From Colocasia esculenta (Eukaryota; Streptophyta; Magnoliopsida; Alismatales; Araceae), in NCBI GenBank assembly GCA_014218235.1, contig CM024759.1:74669079-74733078 (forward strand): a DNA stretch of 64,000 nt, given 5' to 3'. Positions 21,109 through 33,346 of this stretch are shown piece after piece (positions within the stretch are counted from its first letter, which is position 1; each line of letters opens with the position of its first letter). A program made the position numbers and the translations under genes. The notes below the pieces were generated by a model that did not search any database, was not told the origin of the DNA, and saw only the letters and a program-made list of their open reading frames with translations.

Positions 21109-23035
21109 ACTTAGACCGGTGCTCTGATGAAACGTTTGGACAAGTTCTTATGGATACCAGGCAACATTAGGTACAACATTATCCCGGGATGCGGTAAATT
21201 TTGATGATGGAATTTGGGTTAAATGGTGCATATGATTTTGCAATGAGCTCCTGATGAACTTACCCACTGGTTTTTGTGAGGAAGCTCATGTACCTGACAT
21301 GATATTACACGCTTTCGTGGGTCATGTTAAAATTTCATGGCTTATAGCAGTAAGCCACATTCCGAAGCCGGTGTATGTGAAGAACTCTCGACGATTTTGT
21401 ACATGTGACCCACCTCCTTTTAAAGATTGCATCTCGTCCCTTATGATCCGTGCAGGTTGTGTTTTGTCTTAAAATTGCACGGGACTCTTTGGCTTGGTAT
21501 GTGAATCAGACTTGGTCTCCCAGTTCATCCCGTCTGCTATCTATCATGTTGTATTCTCATACTTGTAGTTCTCTAATGAAGAGTATCGGGAAATCCTCCC
21601 CTTTATTTCCATTAAAAAATCAGATCGAGATATTTTCTTTACATCTAGAAACCAACTTATATTAGTTGATCACAGTATCTATAAGGTCTAACATGGGCCA
21701 CAATGGCTGAATCTCTCATGTACAAAACTTTCATATTTCCCCGGGAAATTTTTCTCCACATACCCCCCCCCCCCACCCATAGAGAAGTATGGTGGGAAAT
21801 TATTTTTCACATATTTCTTTCTATTTACCTACACAAATGCAAGAATGGGATTTCGTTTTCATGATTTTATTTTACCAAAAATATTTTCCATGAATTTTAC
21901 TTTTTGAAGAAAAGATTTTTCATGAATTTTTATTTCTAAGAAAATTTTGGAGAATGCAAACCCCTGCTCCCTACTGTACCGGAAGATTTTGGAACATTTT
22001 TTAAATGTTAGCCATGATTGAATCCCCTTCTATTAGTGTTACATCATGCTTTGGACGGTTTTTAAGCATTTTTAATAAATGCTATCGTTGCTTGAAGCCC
22101 CCCCTCTATCAGTGTTGGACATTATATAGCTCTCCATCTAAAGTGAACACGATTCAGCTTGATCCGATTCACCCCACTTTTCTTCCAAACCAAATGACCC
22201 TTCAGAACCAAACCGATCTCCACGTTGAATCAAAGTGAAACCTCTTCGGTTCGATTTACCGGTTTGGGCCGTTTGGACTTTTTGGCTTTTATCAATATCG
22301 TAGTTTGCTAATTTGGACTTTTGGATAGCCCACTGTATCAGCAGCAGCATGAGTATAATCGATTATTGTGTGGCATTAAGAAGCAGCTAATCAGTTAGAT
22401 GCCCACTATACGGGTTAATTGGCTACTGTTTAATTGGCCACTATCGTGGGCTTTGGTTTGAGTTGGATAGACTTAATATATAGGGTTAAACAGTGTGGTT
22501 TGTTTTCTTAAACGGGAAACCGCATCAACCCGTTTTAATATAAAACATGTCGATTCAGATTGGCAAACCAAATTAGAGGATCAATATCCTAATTTGAACC
22601 GTTGTTTTCTTAAGCGAAAAACCGAACCAACTCGGTTTAATACGGGGTGCACGATATGCGGCTATTAACCCAACGGTTAGATAGTGGGCCGTTATGTGAG
22701 CCACGCTTGAGATTCCCAAGCCCATGCTGTCCACTCCATGTTGGAGTAGGTCGAGGTAAGCTTGCCCCGTCCTTAGTCAAGATGAACTTCGTCTGCCTAA
22801 GTGACATCCAGGCGTCGGCCGAACTTGATGTTCTAAATCGAGACGTGAGAGTTACTCGTGTCAATTATATTCATTTTTAAATTATAAAAATATTAGCCTC
22901 ATGTATTTCATTTATAAATTTTGTTTATTCAAACTTAATAATTATCCGTGCATTGCATGAGTATAGAACTAATTATTGTTATATACCTTGGTAAAATAGG
23001 TATTATTACATATTCTGAATTTCTGAGCTTGCGCT
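21109..23035. other. 3' flank of TDP2, intergenic
   Basis: It includes the TDP2 3' UTR (end not determined; no clear AATAAA close by), a 13-C run near 21765, and degraded pieces of the GGTTCGG-type MITEs (about 22140-22270 and 22490-22640). No gene is recognised. Confidence 0.5.
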
Positions 23036-23455
23036 GATGTCGACCCCAACTCCTGCCAAGTCACCATCCATTCCACTAAGGTCGCCCCCTACTCCAAATT
23101 CACCTCCACCCTTCGCTAGAAGAAACTTTTCGTCCCCACCCTTGTCTCCATCGACGGCGGCGGCGGCGATGGCTGTGACATCGTAAAGACCCCACCAACT
23201 TCAATCTTCTCAACCATGGCTAGTAGGAAAGCGACTCTTCCATAAAGTTTGCGAGGACGAACATTTTCTTCTACCTCGACATCGACTAGAAGAACCTGTG
23301 TGCAGAGGGGAACACAACCAACTTGAGTACTCTCCCCCAAGAGTGGAGTACTGCTGTCAACACTGAGGCTACCCTCACAAGCAAGTCTCGACTGCTCTTG
23401 ATAGCCGCTGCATACTACTCCTCGATCCTCAACTCGGTACATTACTCAGCCAGGA
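23036..23455 (+). pseudogene. Class V chitinase (GH18) pseudogene fragment
   Basis: Two plus-strand frames together resemble the plant class V chitinase fold. The first reads DPNSCQVTI..., FTSTLR, then LVSIDGGGGD and FSTMAS, corresponding to the beta-strand and SxGG region. A shifted frame then has FFYLDID, followed by a TAG where the Trp-Glu of the catalytic DxxDxDxE motif is expected, and later LPQEWSTAVNTEA and RLLLIAAAYYSS. In-frame stops (CGC-TAG, CCA-TAA, GAC-TAG), at least one frameshift, and loss of the catalytic Glu show it is dead. Both ends are missing. Confidence 0.6.
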
Positions 23456-24017
23456 ACACCAATCTTCTCTCTTTCTTTTGAAGAGGTCCGTTAGGGTGAT
23501 CAACTAATATTCTTACCATTCTAACAACTAACTAATCATACAGATTTTAGGGATATAATTTAGAATACAATATGTTCTTGAAGGTATAAATGTATTTTTT
23601 CCTAAAAATTTTCTATAACAAATGTAAATGGCTGTATTTATGTGTAATGAGTTTATATTATTAAAATAAAAAAAAACTAAAAGCACAACTTCTAGGTCAA
23701 AAAACGTCATCCATAGAGTTAAATTGTATACAATTCCACGCTTCTTTAGACGACCCACCTTCTATTGACCAGGCTAAGGCTTTTAGCGGGCCAAGACGGG
23801 CCGAGCTCAAGGCCCAGCCCAGGAAAACCCTAACCACTAGAGGTGCCAAGATTTGTGAGATAAAGGTTAAAGTTAGAAGAAAAGTTCATGATATTTTGAC
23901 GGGTCTTTCTTGTTTCTAAAGCGTCCCTAGCCAATGGCTTTACCGGGACGCTCTTATCAGAGAGAGAGTGAGAGATCACAGAGGAAGGAGGAGCTAGAGG
24001 GCTTTGAGAGAGAGAAG

Positions 24018-24201
24018 ATGGGCCAGGAGGTGGAAGGGAAGAGCGGCCGGCTGCTGCTGGCGGGGGCCGTGAAGGTGCTGGCGGCGGCGGGGTTCCTGGG
24101 TTGGCTTATGATGTGGATCTTGGCGCTCACCAACACCTACAGGCAGAAGTGGCAGCCCAAGCTCCGGTCCGACACCAACTCCACATACTTCGACCCGCAG
24201 G
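24018..24201 (+). CDS. Ferric-chelate reductase (FRO-like) first exon, orphan
   Basis: The ATG at 24018 opens a 61-codon exon. It has a hydrophilic start (MGQEVEGKSGR), one membrane helix (about residues 11-34) and the plant FRO-type sequence NTYRQKWQPKLR followed by NSTYF. Family members reduce Fe(III)/Cu(II) at membranes using NADPH, FAD and haem. The exon ends G before a consensus donor GTACGT at 24202. An upstream in-frame ATG at 23934 would add 28 Arg/Glu/Ser-rich residues encoded by GA-rich DNA; I prefer 24018 by analogy with the family. None of the later exons (ferric-reductase transmembrane, FAD and NAD domains) is visible downstream in this window. The gene may be cut by the retrotransposons from 25.2 kb, have a very long intron, or be dead. 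Confidence 0.62.
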
Positions 24202-25214
24202 GTACGTAGCAGCAGCAGCAGCAGCCGGCGTTTCAGATATGATCCAGACCACCAAATCAAAATGTTCACAACAGTCCAAATAGCCTCCTGTTTTCTCTTC
24301 ACGGCTGGCATCACCGGTAAGACTTTGGATACTCTTTTGTGAACATTTTACAACCTGTTTCAATCTTTTCTTAAATCCATCTCCTTTTAGTGCATAATGT
24401 TACCACTGTTCTCATTATCCAACCGTGCGCAGGTGTCCGCAAGATACATGAAATGTGCTAAAAGTCCTTGTCCTTATATGTGGGAGCGTGGTTCTCGCTG
24501 GGCATCTGATGCTCTTGCGAGACTTCCACACGCAACCGGCTGGTTAGAAATTTCGACAGCCGTCTCTTCCCCTCCCGTTCGATCGGTGCGAGATCTCCGG
24601 CAAGTCGGCCGCCAAGAACCGGAAGAAAGTGTAAGAAAGGGCCCTCTCCATCCCGCCCCCTCCGGCGCCAACAGCACTGCCATCGCCGCAACCTCACTCT
24701 GCCTTCTACTCCTCGTCTTTATACAGGAAATTTGAATTAAAATATATAATAATTTTTAAAACTTTTTTAACAAATTATCTTCATTCTAATTCTCTTGTAT
24801 ATCAAACATATTTTAATAAATTTTTTTCTTCTTATTCTTAACTATACTAAATAATATGTGAATAAATTATGGTAGAAAGGATGATATATTCTTATTCTTA
24901 TTATTTTTATCCCGGTCAAAATTCTATATATATATAATGTAGTAAATAAGTAAAAATTATAGGTATTATTTGATTGCTACAAAGCCTTGTCCCAGAAGTT
25001 GTTAAGGACAAAAATACAAGCATCTGATATGCATAAAACACATCAAACTTAGTTACTTAAGGGACGGGCCCTCCGTCTCTGGGTTAATTAAACGAAAATA
25101 AAATAATTAGACAGGTTAATTCTCATGGATACGCGTGGCTTCTTTGAATTCTTTCACAGGTCACCTGTCCATTTAAATGATCAATCATATCTCCACTCAT
25201 ACATGGTCATATAC
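24202..25214. other. Region after the FRO-like exon
   Basis: No recognisable second exon. A GC-rich stretch (24540-24700) gives frames on both strands without family motifs; from 24735 the sequence is strongly AT-rich up to the retrotransposon. Confidence 0.45.
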
Positions 25215-25219
25215 ACCTC

Positions 25220-25322
25220 TGTGACATCCCCCGTCCCCCCACTCCTCCGCCTTCTTCTTCTCCCTCCCCCGAGTTCTCTCTGGCCCTCTCTCTCTCGCCT
25301 AACCCATCATCCCGTGAGAAGG
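25220..25322 (+). repeat. 5' LTR of Tekay-like element, first part
   Basis: Starts TGTGACATCC. The CCGCCTTCTTCTTC and GAG(T/C)TCTCTCT(G/A)GCCCTC blocks align with 37280-37330 of the 3' LTR. It is interrupted after GAAGG (25318-25322). Confidence 0.82.
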
Positions 25323-27880
25323 TGTGTAACACATCAAAAAAAATTTTTATTAAAAAATTTAAAAATATAAAAATTTTGATTATTAAATATAATTATTATT
25401 ATGGGATATAATTATTTTTAATTTAAAATTAATTTATATTAATAAATATTATTTCAATGTCGTATTCAGAGATACGTGTTCCGACAGAGCAACATCAAAA
25501 TTCTATAACGAAATTGAAATATAAAAATATCATAATTTTTAGAAAAATGTGTAGATATTAAAAGTGTAAATATTCAAAATTATTGACGCGTGGATTTCAA
25601 GATTAAGTCGACACAACTATTTTTTGAATAATTTTTATTGAGTGAAACTAATTCTAAAATTAACTAAAATCGTCATAATTTGTAAAACCTTTTAATTAGC
25701 TTATGATTGAAATTTCAACATGAATAGACACTATTCGTATATAAAATTTAGGTCAAATAGGCTAGCTGAATTTCCACTTATTTATGTAACCCATTTCTTG
25801 GAATAATTGTTGCTTACACATTATGGCTACGTAAGCTCCTTTTACCTGGGTTAAACTGCCTACATGTTTCACCATAGATGTAAGCTGTGGGAAACTTGCA
25901 TGGTTAATGTGGCTTGATGGTGGTAAATTGGTTTTTACGGCTCCACCTGTTTGGCTGCTTGCCAAACATGCATGGGAAGCATGGGGGTTATGTAAACCAC
26001 CCCTTCACCCATCGTGCAAGCCTGTCCACCTCTTGCTCTTGCTTCTCTCCTACTCCTGCAACTCCTGTTGGGTCGTAGCTGCTGCTGCTGTGTTCCTATA
26101 GCTACTGAGTTGCTCCAATTGAAGCTGCTACTGCTACTTTATCCTTTACGCCTACCGTGGCTGCCACAACAAGTCTTTTTCTCCCTATTGCTGTTGACTC
26201 CTTTGAGGAGAAGAATGACCATCATCCTTTCCCAGTTAGGTAGGATTCTCTTTATTCCCTCCTTCTTGTCTCCTATCCTTGATTAAAAGTTTGAGATGAA
26301 AGTGTTACCATGTTTGTACCCTAGCTTAGATTCTAAAAGCATCCTTATGATTGTTTTTCCATCCACTGTAAGCTTGTTTTAGCTAAAGATCATGTAATGT
26401 TCAAGTATGTCAGTGGATAATGTCATGTTAGATGTAGGGATATGTTGTTAGAAGAGTTGTTCTTCCAGTTCACCTCTCCTAAGTTTTTAGCCATTCATGT
26501 GTACAGTTTGTATTTCTTCTGCTTCATTTCCTTTCTTCCTATAAAGTGGTGTTTAGAAGTGTAAACCAGACCTATTAGGTGTTGTAAACCATGCTTAGAA
26601 TCATAGGAACACTTAGATGACTATTCTGAGTTGTTGCATAACTATTTCTGGAAGTTTAGACTACACCTGTCGACAGCTAGAGCTCACCTGTCGACAGGGC
26701 TCATGCTTCCAGAACCCAGATAATGTAGAACATCGATAGTTGTCGACAGATAGCCCTTGTCTGTCGATAGATGGACTTCACCTGTCGACAACCAACCCTG
26801 GCCTGTCGATAGGCACTGTCCAGATTCCAAAAATTTTGTTCTGGAAGCCAGTGTTTGTTGACAGCCATCCTCTGGCTGTCGACATACACTGCTTTGTCTG
26901 GCTTTCCAGCACTTTTTCTTGTCCAATCTCCTATTGATTCTTTATACTATTAGACGAGCAAGTTGTTTCCCTCATTCTCTTAATTTCTACCGCTTTATCA
27001 CTAAAATGGATCATTTATTAATTGCTTTCCATACTTTACTTTGGATTACCTTTGAAATCTCCAAGTACAATTAACTCCTATATAGTTACAACCTTCTGAA
27101 TTCATTGACATTGATTCATATACTTTTGTTATATGAAATAACTTGAGTACTTGTGTACCACATTTGAATACGAATGACTTGTGATGACAATTATTAGGTC
27201 TTTGGACTCAAATGAGATATATGCCAGTGCAAGTGGGGCTGGTCCAGTCCCGGGAGGAGCACCCGAATTTGTTTAGTGGCCGTACGGAATGATAAATGAT
27301 CTGTGGATGTTTGACATTGCATCAATACTAGCTTGATTAGACATCATGTTATTTTATCATGAGTTGGATATACATTTGAACCAGAACGTAATTGTTATTC
27401 TAAATTCTTGACTATGTGATCTTCTTCAGTATTCCTGTCTCACAATTGTTATCTGTTTGACATGGTCATCCAATTATCTTTGTTATCCAGCACTACTAGC
27501 AGTTGAATTTCTTATCTTGTTCTTCATTATCTTAATCCTTTTTTTATTAGAAGATTGAATTCTACTGGGCTAGTTACCTCACCAAATCTTACTTTTTCAG
27601 GTGAACAAGATGAACACAATGCTTGGGGGGGGGGGGGGGGGGGGGGGGCTGAGTGGACAATCAGTTCTCCGAAGTCCAATAATTTTCTTTTTCCTTAGTG
27701 ATGTAGAAATGGAATTTAGTTAAGTCTTCTTTTTCTTACTCCTCTTATGGATGTTAGTCAGGAGTATTATGTACATTAATCTTCCGCTATGTCTGTGTTA
27801 AATGTGTAAGAATCTAAGTTTTATTTATTCAACTTGTTTTATGTCATTTATGATAAATAGACGTTTATTAGGACATGACA
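25323..27880. mobile_element. Solo LTR (2.56 kb) nested in the Tekay-like 5' LTR
   Basis: Begins TGTGTAACACATC and ends ACATGACA. It is flanked by GAAGG (25318-25322) and GAGGG (27881-27885), a 5-bp duplication with one change, and the host LTR resumes exactly after it. No coding domain is present. Inside are an AT-rich start, an array of CTGTCGACAG-type words (26665-26885), a 'ttctactgggctag...tttttcaggtgaac' block near the 3' end (27560-27605) and a 24-G run (27625-27648). Confidence 0.75.
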
Positions 27881-29906
27881 GAGGGAGTCACCACTGCCGC
27901 CTGCTTCCCCTCGCAGCCGCGCCGTTGCTACCCCCACCTTGTCGCCACCGCCCTTCTCCTTGCGTTTGGAGGAGGAGGTTGCCCCCGGGGAGTCGCCGCC
28001 GTCGGCGGGTCCTACCACTGAGGTAGGTCCCCTCCACCCTCTCCGGCGTCAGTCAGAGCTCCCCCCTTCTTTATGTTGGCCGGAACCCCCCCTTCTCTCT
28101 ATCCATGTTTCTCTCTCTCTTCTCTCTCTTTCGGGCCGCCGGTGGTGGCTAGGGAGGGCCGGTTGTGGCCGGTGCCCCTCCCCTGCCGCTGGTGCCAGCA
28201 GGCCTTCCCCTTCCCTCTCCTCCTCCTCCCCTGTCGCTGAACAGGGGATCGGAGAGAGGATGGGGTGGGGGGCTAGTGCACTGCGCCAGCTCCTGCCCGA
28301 CGCACTGCGCCGGGGCTTGGACAGCCTAGACTTGCGGTACATTACGCCAGGCAGAGCTTCTTGCCCCCTTTTAGGCTTTTTGAGCTCCATTTTTCGCTCC
28401 ATTTTCGGCATTGGGGTCATCCCGACTGCGTCAGTGTGCCAGCCCGGGGTTGACGACTGTCGTACTGGGTTCCTTGATTTCCATGCCCGCCTAGGTCGGC
28501 TCTGACCGAGTCGACATGGCCATTTTGACCGATTGACCTGGACAGTCTTACTGGGGTTTTCGGCACCCACGAGGTGAGTTCCGAGGGCCAGTCAACTGTC
28601 TGATGTGGTAATTCAGGCCTTACGAGTTTGACCGTCGATCAAGTACTTTTGTGGGTCCGCTTCCGCGTTGAGTTTTTGTGTTGTACTCGTAACGCTTGTG
28701 CTGACTCCCTAGCACTGCACCTTACTAGTCTTCGCCCAGTGCTTTGGCACTGGAGGGCTTGTCCCAGCGCACGGTGCACTTTTGGGGTTGTTACCATTTC
28801 CCAGAACCCCTATCCTCGTGGGCTCGTTGAGGGTGGTCTACGAGACATGAGTGCGTCCGTTGAGTGTTTCTCCGCACTGAGGGGAAAACGATGTTGGACA
28901 GAAGCGTCGAGTCGTTTGCAGAGCTCTCTTAATTGGTTTGGGTCTCGTGGAGTTTGGTGAGTCGCGGTGCAGTCCAGCTAGTCCATTCTCACTGCCTCAC
29001 CTTGCACGGTTCTGGAGCCGTATCGAGAGGACCGACATGGGACCATGGTCTGGCTAGACTATAGAGTGTGTTGTTGCGGTGTCCTCGAGTTTTGCTTCGA
29101 CGGGAGAGGAGACCAGGACTTGTGGTCAAGCAGTAAGACGCAAGTGGGCGCACCTGATCACTGACTAGTAGAGGTTGGTTTGTCGCTAGTGCCTGTTGTC
29201 CAGACGAGGGTTTTTCCGTCTGTTTGTGCATCCTAGTAGCGTTCACTGAACACGCTTACCGAGTTTGTGACTGTGTTGAGCTGTGTCGAGTTGGCGGTAC
29301 TTGTAGACCCACGTACTTTCCGTTTACTTACTTCAGTACCTATAAAGTTATTATTTTATTATATACCTGCTGAGTTGATAGTTGTGTTTACTTGAGTTAC
29401 TACCATCTTTCCGCTTGTATAGCTACCTTAGTTGCTTTAGTACTACTGCTCTTCCTACCTAGTTTAGCTGCGCTACTTCTTATTTTCGTTGTTTGAACCG
29501 GTGAGGGGTTGGGTTCCCTGCTGGGCTTCATTTGCGAAGCTCACTCCTTTTTCCCCTTCACAGGTGAGAGTTCGCAGCACCGACAGGACATCACCTGGGT
29601 GGAGGGTTAGTTTTGGGACGTCGTGTTCAGCAGTTGTCTCCCTGTTTTGAGTAGCTTCCACCCTCGAGGTATGCCCCTTAAGGGTTTGTGTTCCTTTTTG
29701 TTTACTATACTTTTACTTGAGGCAGGCAGATAGACATGTACTTGACGTGTAGACTCGTATTGTTTACTTCAGGGTTACAGTTGTTTGTCTTCTTTGCTTA
29801 CTTCGCCAGGTCTTTTCTAACCCTTCCGGGTCTACGAACCAGTGGGTGGCAGCCCAAGGGCCGAGTAGTTGGAGGGCTCCGGGTATCAGATTCTTGGGTT
29901 GCTACA
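27881..29906 (+). repeat. 5' LTR of Tekay-like element, second part
   Basis: Aligns with 37367-39326 of the 3' LTR almost throughout, including GCTGACTC(C/T)CTAG, CTGTTGTCCAGACGAGGG and the end TTGGGTTGCTACA. (CT)n length differs between the copies. Confidence 0.88.
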
Positions 29907-29907
29907 G

Positions 29908-29920
29908 TTGGTATCAGAGC
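29908..29920 (+). other. Primer-binding site, tRNA-iMet type
   Basis: TTGGTATCAGAGC begins one base after the 5' LTR end. It is the standard complement of the initiator tRNA-Met 3' end used by most plant Gypsy elements. Confidence 0.9.
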
Positions 29921-30041
29921 ATTCTTGGCGTGGTTGGTAAAGGATTCAAACGGTCGTAACAATCTCAAGGAAGAGTACGGGTGAGATGCTGACCGTCCGA
30001 CTTAACTTCGACATACTGTTGTTCTAATGTTTTGGCAGGAT

Positions 30042-31270
30042 ATGGCTCCGCGTAGGTAGAGGCGGCTTGATGACCTACAACACCCACCTAGAGACCCTGA
30101 GCCGACATAGATGGGTCATTCAGAGTCATCACAGGACGAAGCACAACACCCTCGAGGTGCTAGTAGACGACACTGTAGAGGCGACCCCATGGCACAGTTC
30201 TTCGACAGGATGTGGACTAGTCTTACAAGGCACATGAGGCACAGGGGTGGTCATAGAGGCCAAGCAGCTAGAGATCCAGACCTAGATGATGTCGTTGTAG
30301 TGTTAGAGAGATTCCTGAGGTTTTGACCACCATAGTTTACCGGTGTAGCAAATCTAGATGGAGCTGAGAGCTGGGCGCATGAGATCGAGCAAACTTTAGA
30401 GATGATGGATTGTAGACCTGAGGAAAGAGTGACTTTGGCTGTGTACCAGTTGTTCGGAGCAGCTCATGAGTGGTGGAGAGTGCAGAGGCAGACACATTTC
30501 TCACACCAGACCCTGAGACAGATCAGTTGGGAGCAGTTTGTGCCCCTCTTTCATGATGCGTATTTTCTTTCACATGTGCAGCGTGAGAGACAGGACTAGT
30601 TCTTCTCTTTTGTTCAGAGCAGATTGACTGTGATGGAGTACCACATGAGGTTCGTCTCCCTCATGAGGCATGTGCCGTAGATTGCTACTAGTGAGCAGGT
30701 ATGGACTAAGAGGTTCATAGCAGGACTGAGGTGAGAGCTGAGGTAAGCAGTAGCGATGCACCTTTGCGAGACATTGTCAGATGCAGTTGGTAGAGCGGGA
30801 GCACTTGAGAAGGATTTCCAGCAGCAGCCGACCAGATCAGAGAGTTTTGGTAGGCAGAGCCCATACCTTCACCCTAGTCGTAGTCTTCGTGCCCCGATTA
30901 CCTCTTCATTGAGTGCAGAGTCGTCTGGGGTCGGGTCGAGGGTTCACAGATTGTTCCGCTCCGGGAGTCAGAGGTAGCAGAGCAGGTCAGAAGGGTCGTT
31001 TCAGAGGCAATTCCCAATAGAGGAGCAGTCAATTCAACAGGCCAACCAGTCGAGCCAGCACACCGTTGTCTGTTACAGTTGTGGCAGCCAGGGCACTACG
31101 TGAGGGAGTGCCCGAGGGGAGCGGGACAGCAGCAGCAGTAAGCACATACGGCACAGTCCAGGTAGATACCCTAGCCCAGGCAGCAGTAGCAGTTTTAATA
31201 GCCACAGTTCCAGCAGTAGCAAGGTCAGCCACATCGTCAGCAGCACGGCCAGCGTGGTCGAGGTCGTGGT
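30042..31270 (+). pseudogene. Gypsy gag, decayed
   Basis: From the ATG at 30042 the reading is interrupted by many TAG codons. Gag hallmarks remain: AESWAHEIEQ-like capsid helix (as GAESWAHEIE), YQLFGAAHEWW, and a CCHC zinc knuckle start CYSCG near 31070. A one-base deletion in the knuckle (GGCACTACGTG) shifts the frame before the second half (REC-type block). Several stops fall where Gln is normally found. Confidence 0.8.
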
Positions 31271-31273
31271 CGG

Positions 31274-31833
31274 GTGATGGCGCTCACTAGGGTAGAGGCC
31301 GAGGCCTCGAACCTAGTGGAAGGTACATTGCCCATCTTTGGTAGGATTTCTCATGTTTTAATTGATTCTGGTGCTACTCATTCTTTTGTTTCTGAGGAGT
31401 TTTGTGAGTGCTTTGTGGAGTCAGTGCCCGAGCAACAGTGTGAGTTGCCTATGGAGGTTCCTTCTAGTGATTTCATGCTTACTTCGAGTTATTTGGAGGG
31501 TGTGCCCATTGAGGTTGAGGGGCACGCGTTGCCAACCAGGTTGTTTGTTCTCCAGATCTGGGACTTTGACACAATCATGGAGATGGATTGGCTAGAGGCC
31601 TACTCTGCAGTGCTAGATTGCCGGAGGAAGACAGTGCAGTTTGGAGTACCTAGTGCGCCTTCCTTGAGTTTTAAAGGTATCCAATCTACACGTCAACCTT
31701 TTATTTCTGCTTGTAGAGCCAGGCATTTGGTTGGTGGTGGTGTTGTGGCCTACCTTGCTTCAGTTTGTTTTTCTGAGACTGGTGGTGTCTCTATTTCTGG
31801 CATACTGGTGGTTTGTGAGTTTCCACTCCCGAG

Positions 31834-31869
<36 letters not shown>

Positions 31870-31904
31870 GGAGGGGGTAGAGTTTTTGATCAAGTGTTGC
31901 TAGG
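31274..31904 (+). pseudogene. Gypsy aspartic protease, disrupted by poly-G
   Basis: Retropepsin motif LIDSGATHSF (Asp-Ser-Gly active site) at about residue 30 of the open frame, followed by DFDTIMEMDWLE. The frame runs into a 34-G tract (31835-31868) that replaces the linker before RT. Clean sequence resumes with PLSKAPYRMAS in a different frame. Confidence 0.8.
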
Positions 31905-33346
31905 ACGATGCCGTTGTCTAAGGCACCTTATCGGATGGCCTCCACTGAGCTAAGAGAGCTCAAGCGGAAACTCCAAGAGTTGCTTCAGTCGGGTTTCATT
32001 CGTCCTAGCTAGTTGCCTTGGGGTGTGCCGATGCTATTCGTGTGGAAGAAGGATGGCTGTTTGAGACTATGTATAGACTATAGAGAGTTGAACAGGGTGA
32101 CAGTGAAGAACAGGTACTTGCTGTTGAGGATTGACGACTTGTTTGACCAACAACAGTCAGCAAGAGTGTTTTCGAAGATTGATCTGAGGTCAGGGTACTA
32201 CCAGCTGAGGATCAGGGTAGAGGATATCATCAAGCCAGCTTTCAGGACCAGGTATGACTACTACGAGTTCGTTGTGATGCCCTTTGGGCTCACGAACGCC
32301 CCAACAACTTTCATGGAGTTGATGCACAGAGTCTTCCACTCGTACTTGGACAGCTTTGTGGTTGTGTTTGTGGATGACATCTTGGTTTACTCAGCTTTAG
32401 AGAAGGAGCTTTCCGAGCATCTGAAGATCATGCTCCAGACGTTGAGGGATCACAAACTTTACACCAAATTCAGCAAGTGTGAATTTTGGCTAGAGGAGGT
32501 GCATTTTCTTGGACATATGATCTCAGGCGCCGATGTGGCAGTAGATCCGGCCAAGGTGGAGGTAGTTTTAAGTTGGCCGTAGCCGAGTACAGTTTCAGAG
32601 ATCTGCAGTTTCCTAGGTTTGGCAGGGTACTACCACAGATTTATACGATATTTCTCCAAGATAGAAACACCTTTGACGAGGTCGACTAGGAAGAATATCA
32701 AATTCCAGTGGACCATAGATTATAAGGCCAACTTTCAGGAGTTAAAGTAGAGACTGACTACAGGGCCAGTGTTAGTGTTACTGTCAGGTAGTGGAGGTTT
32801 CGTGGTCTACACACATGATTTAAAGGTAGGTTTAGGAGCAGTATTGATGCAGCATGGCAGTGTGGTAGCCAACGCGTCTAGGTAGCTGAAGAGGCATGAG
32901 GAGAACTACCCAACACATGACTTGGAGTTAGCAGTAGTGGTGTTTGCTTTGAAGCTATGGAGGCACTACTTGTATAGCGAGAGGTTTGAGATCTACACCG
33001 ACCACCAGAGTCTCAAGTATGTGTTCGCACAGAGGGATTTGAACTTGGGGTAGCGCAGATGGATGGAGTACCTAAAGGACTACGACTTCACCCTTACCTA
33101 TCACCCGAGGAAGGCGAACGTTGTAGCAGACGCCTTGAGTAGGAGAGCCCACATCAGTGCCCTGATGGTCAGAGAGTGGAGGATGCTTGAGGACGTGGCT
33201 CAGAGTTCCTTTAAGGTACCCAGGAGCAGAGACAAAGTAGTGCTGGGTAGCTTGACAGCCAGACCAGCAGTGTACTTTAAGGTGATAGCAGCGCAGCGAG
33301 TAGATCTAGAGTTGGCAGAGATACTACAGTTGCCAGAGGTACAGCT
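31905..33346 (+). pseudogene. Gypsy reverse transcriptase and RNase H, decayed
   Basis: RT motifs are clear: KKDGCLRLCIDYRELN, FSKIDLRSGYYQL, MPFGLTNAP and the catalytic FVDDILVYS. RNase H follows with YTDHQSLKY and NVVADALSRR near the end (33000-33145). In-frame TAGs at the WP-PSTV, LK-RLTT, ASR-LKRHEE and LNLG-RRW positions make it non-functional. The copy is cut at 33346 by the Copia-type solo LTR. Confidence 0.88.

Noticed and set aside
27939..28570. ORFs of 170-190 aa on both strands, repeated at 37316-37982
   Set aside because: They lie in the two LTRs of the Gypsy element and are GC-rich non-coding LTR sequence.
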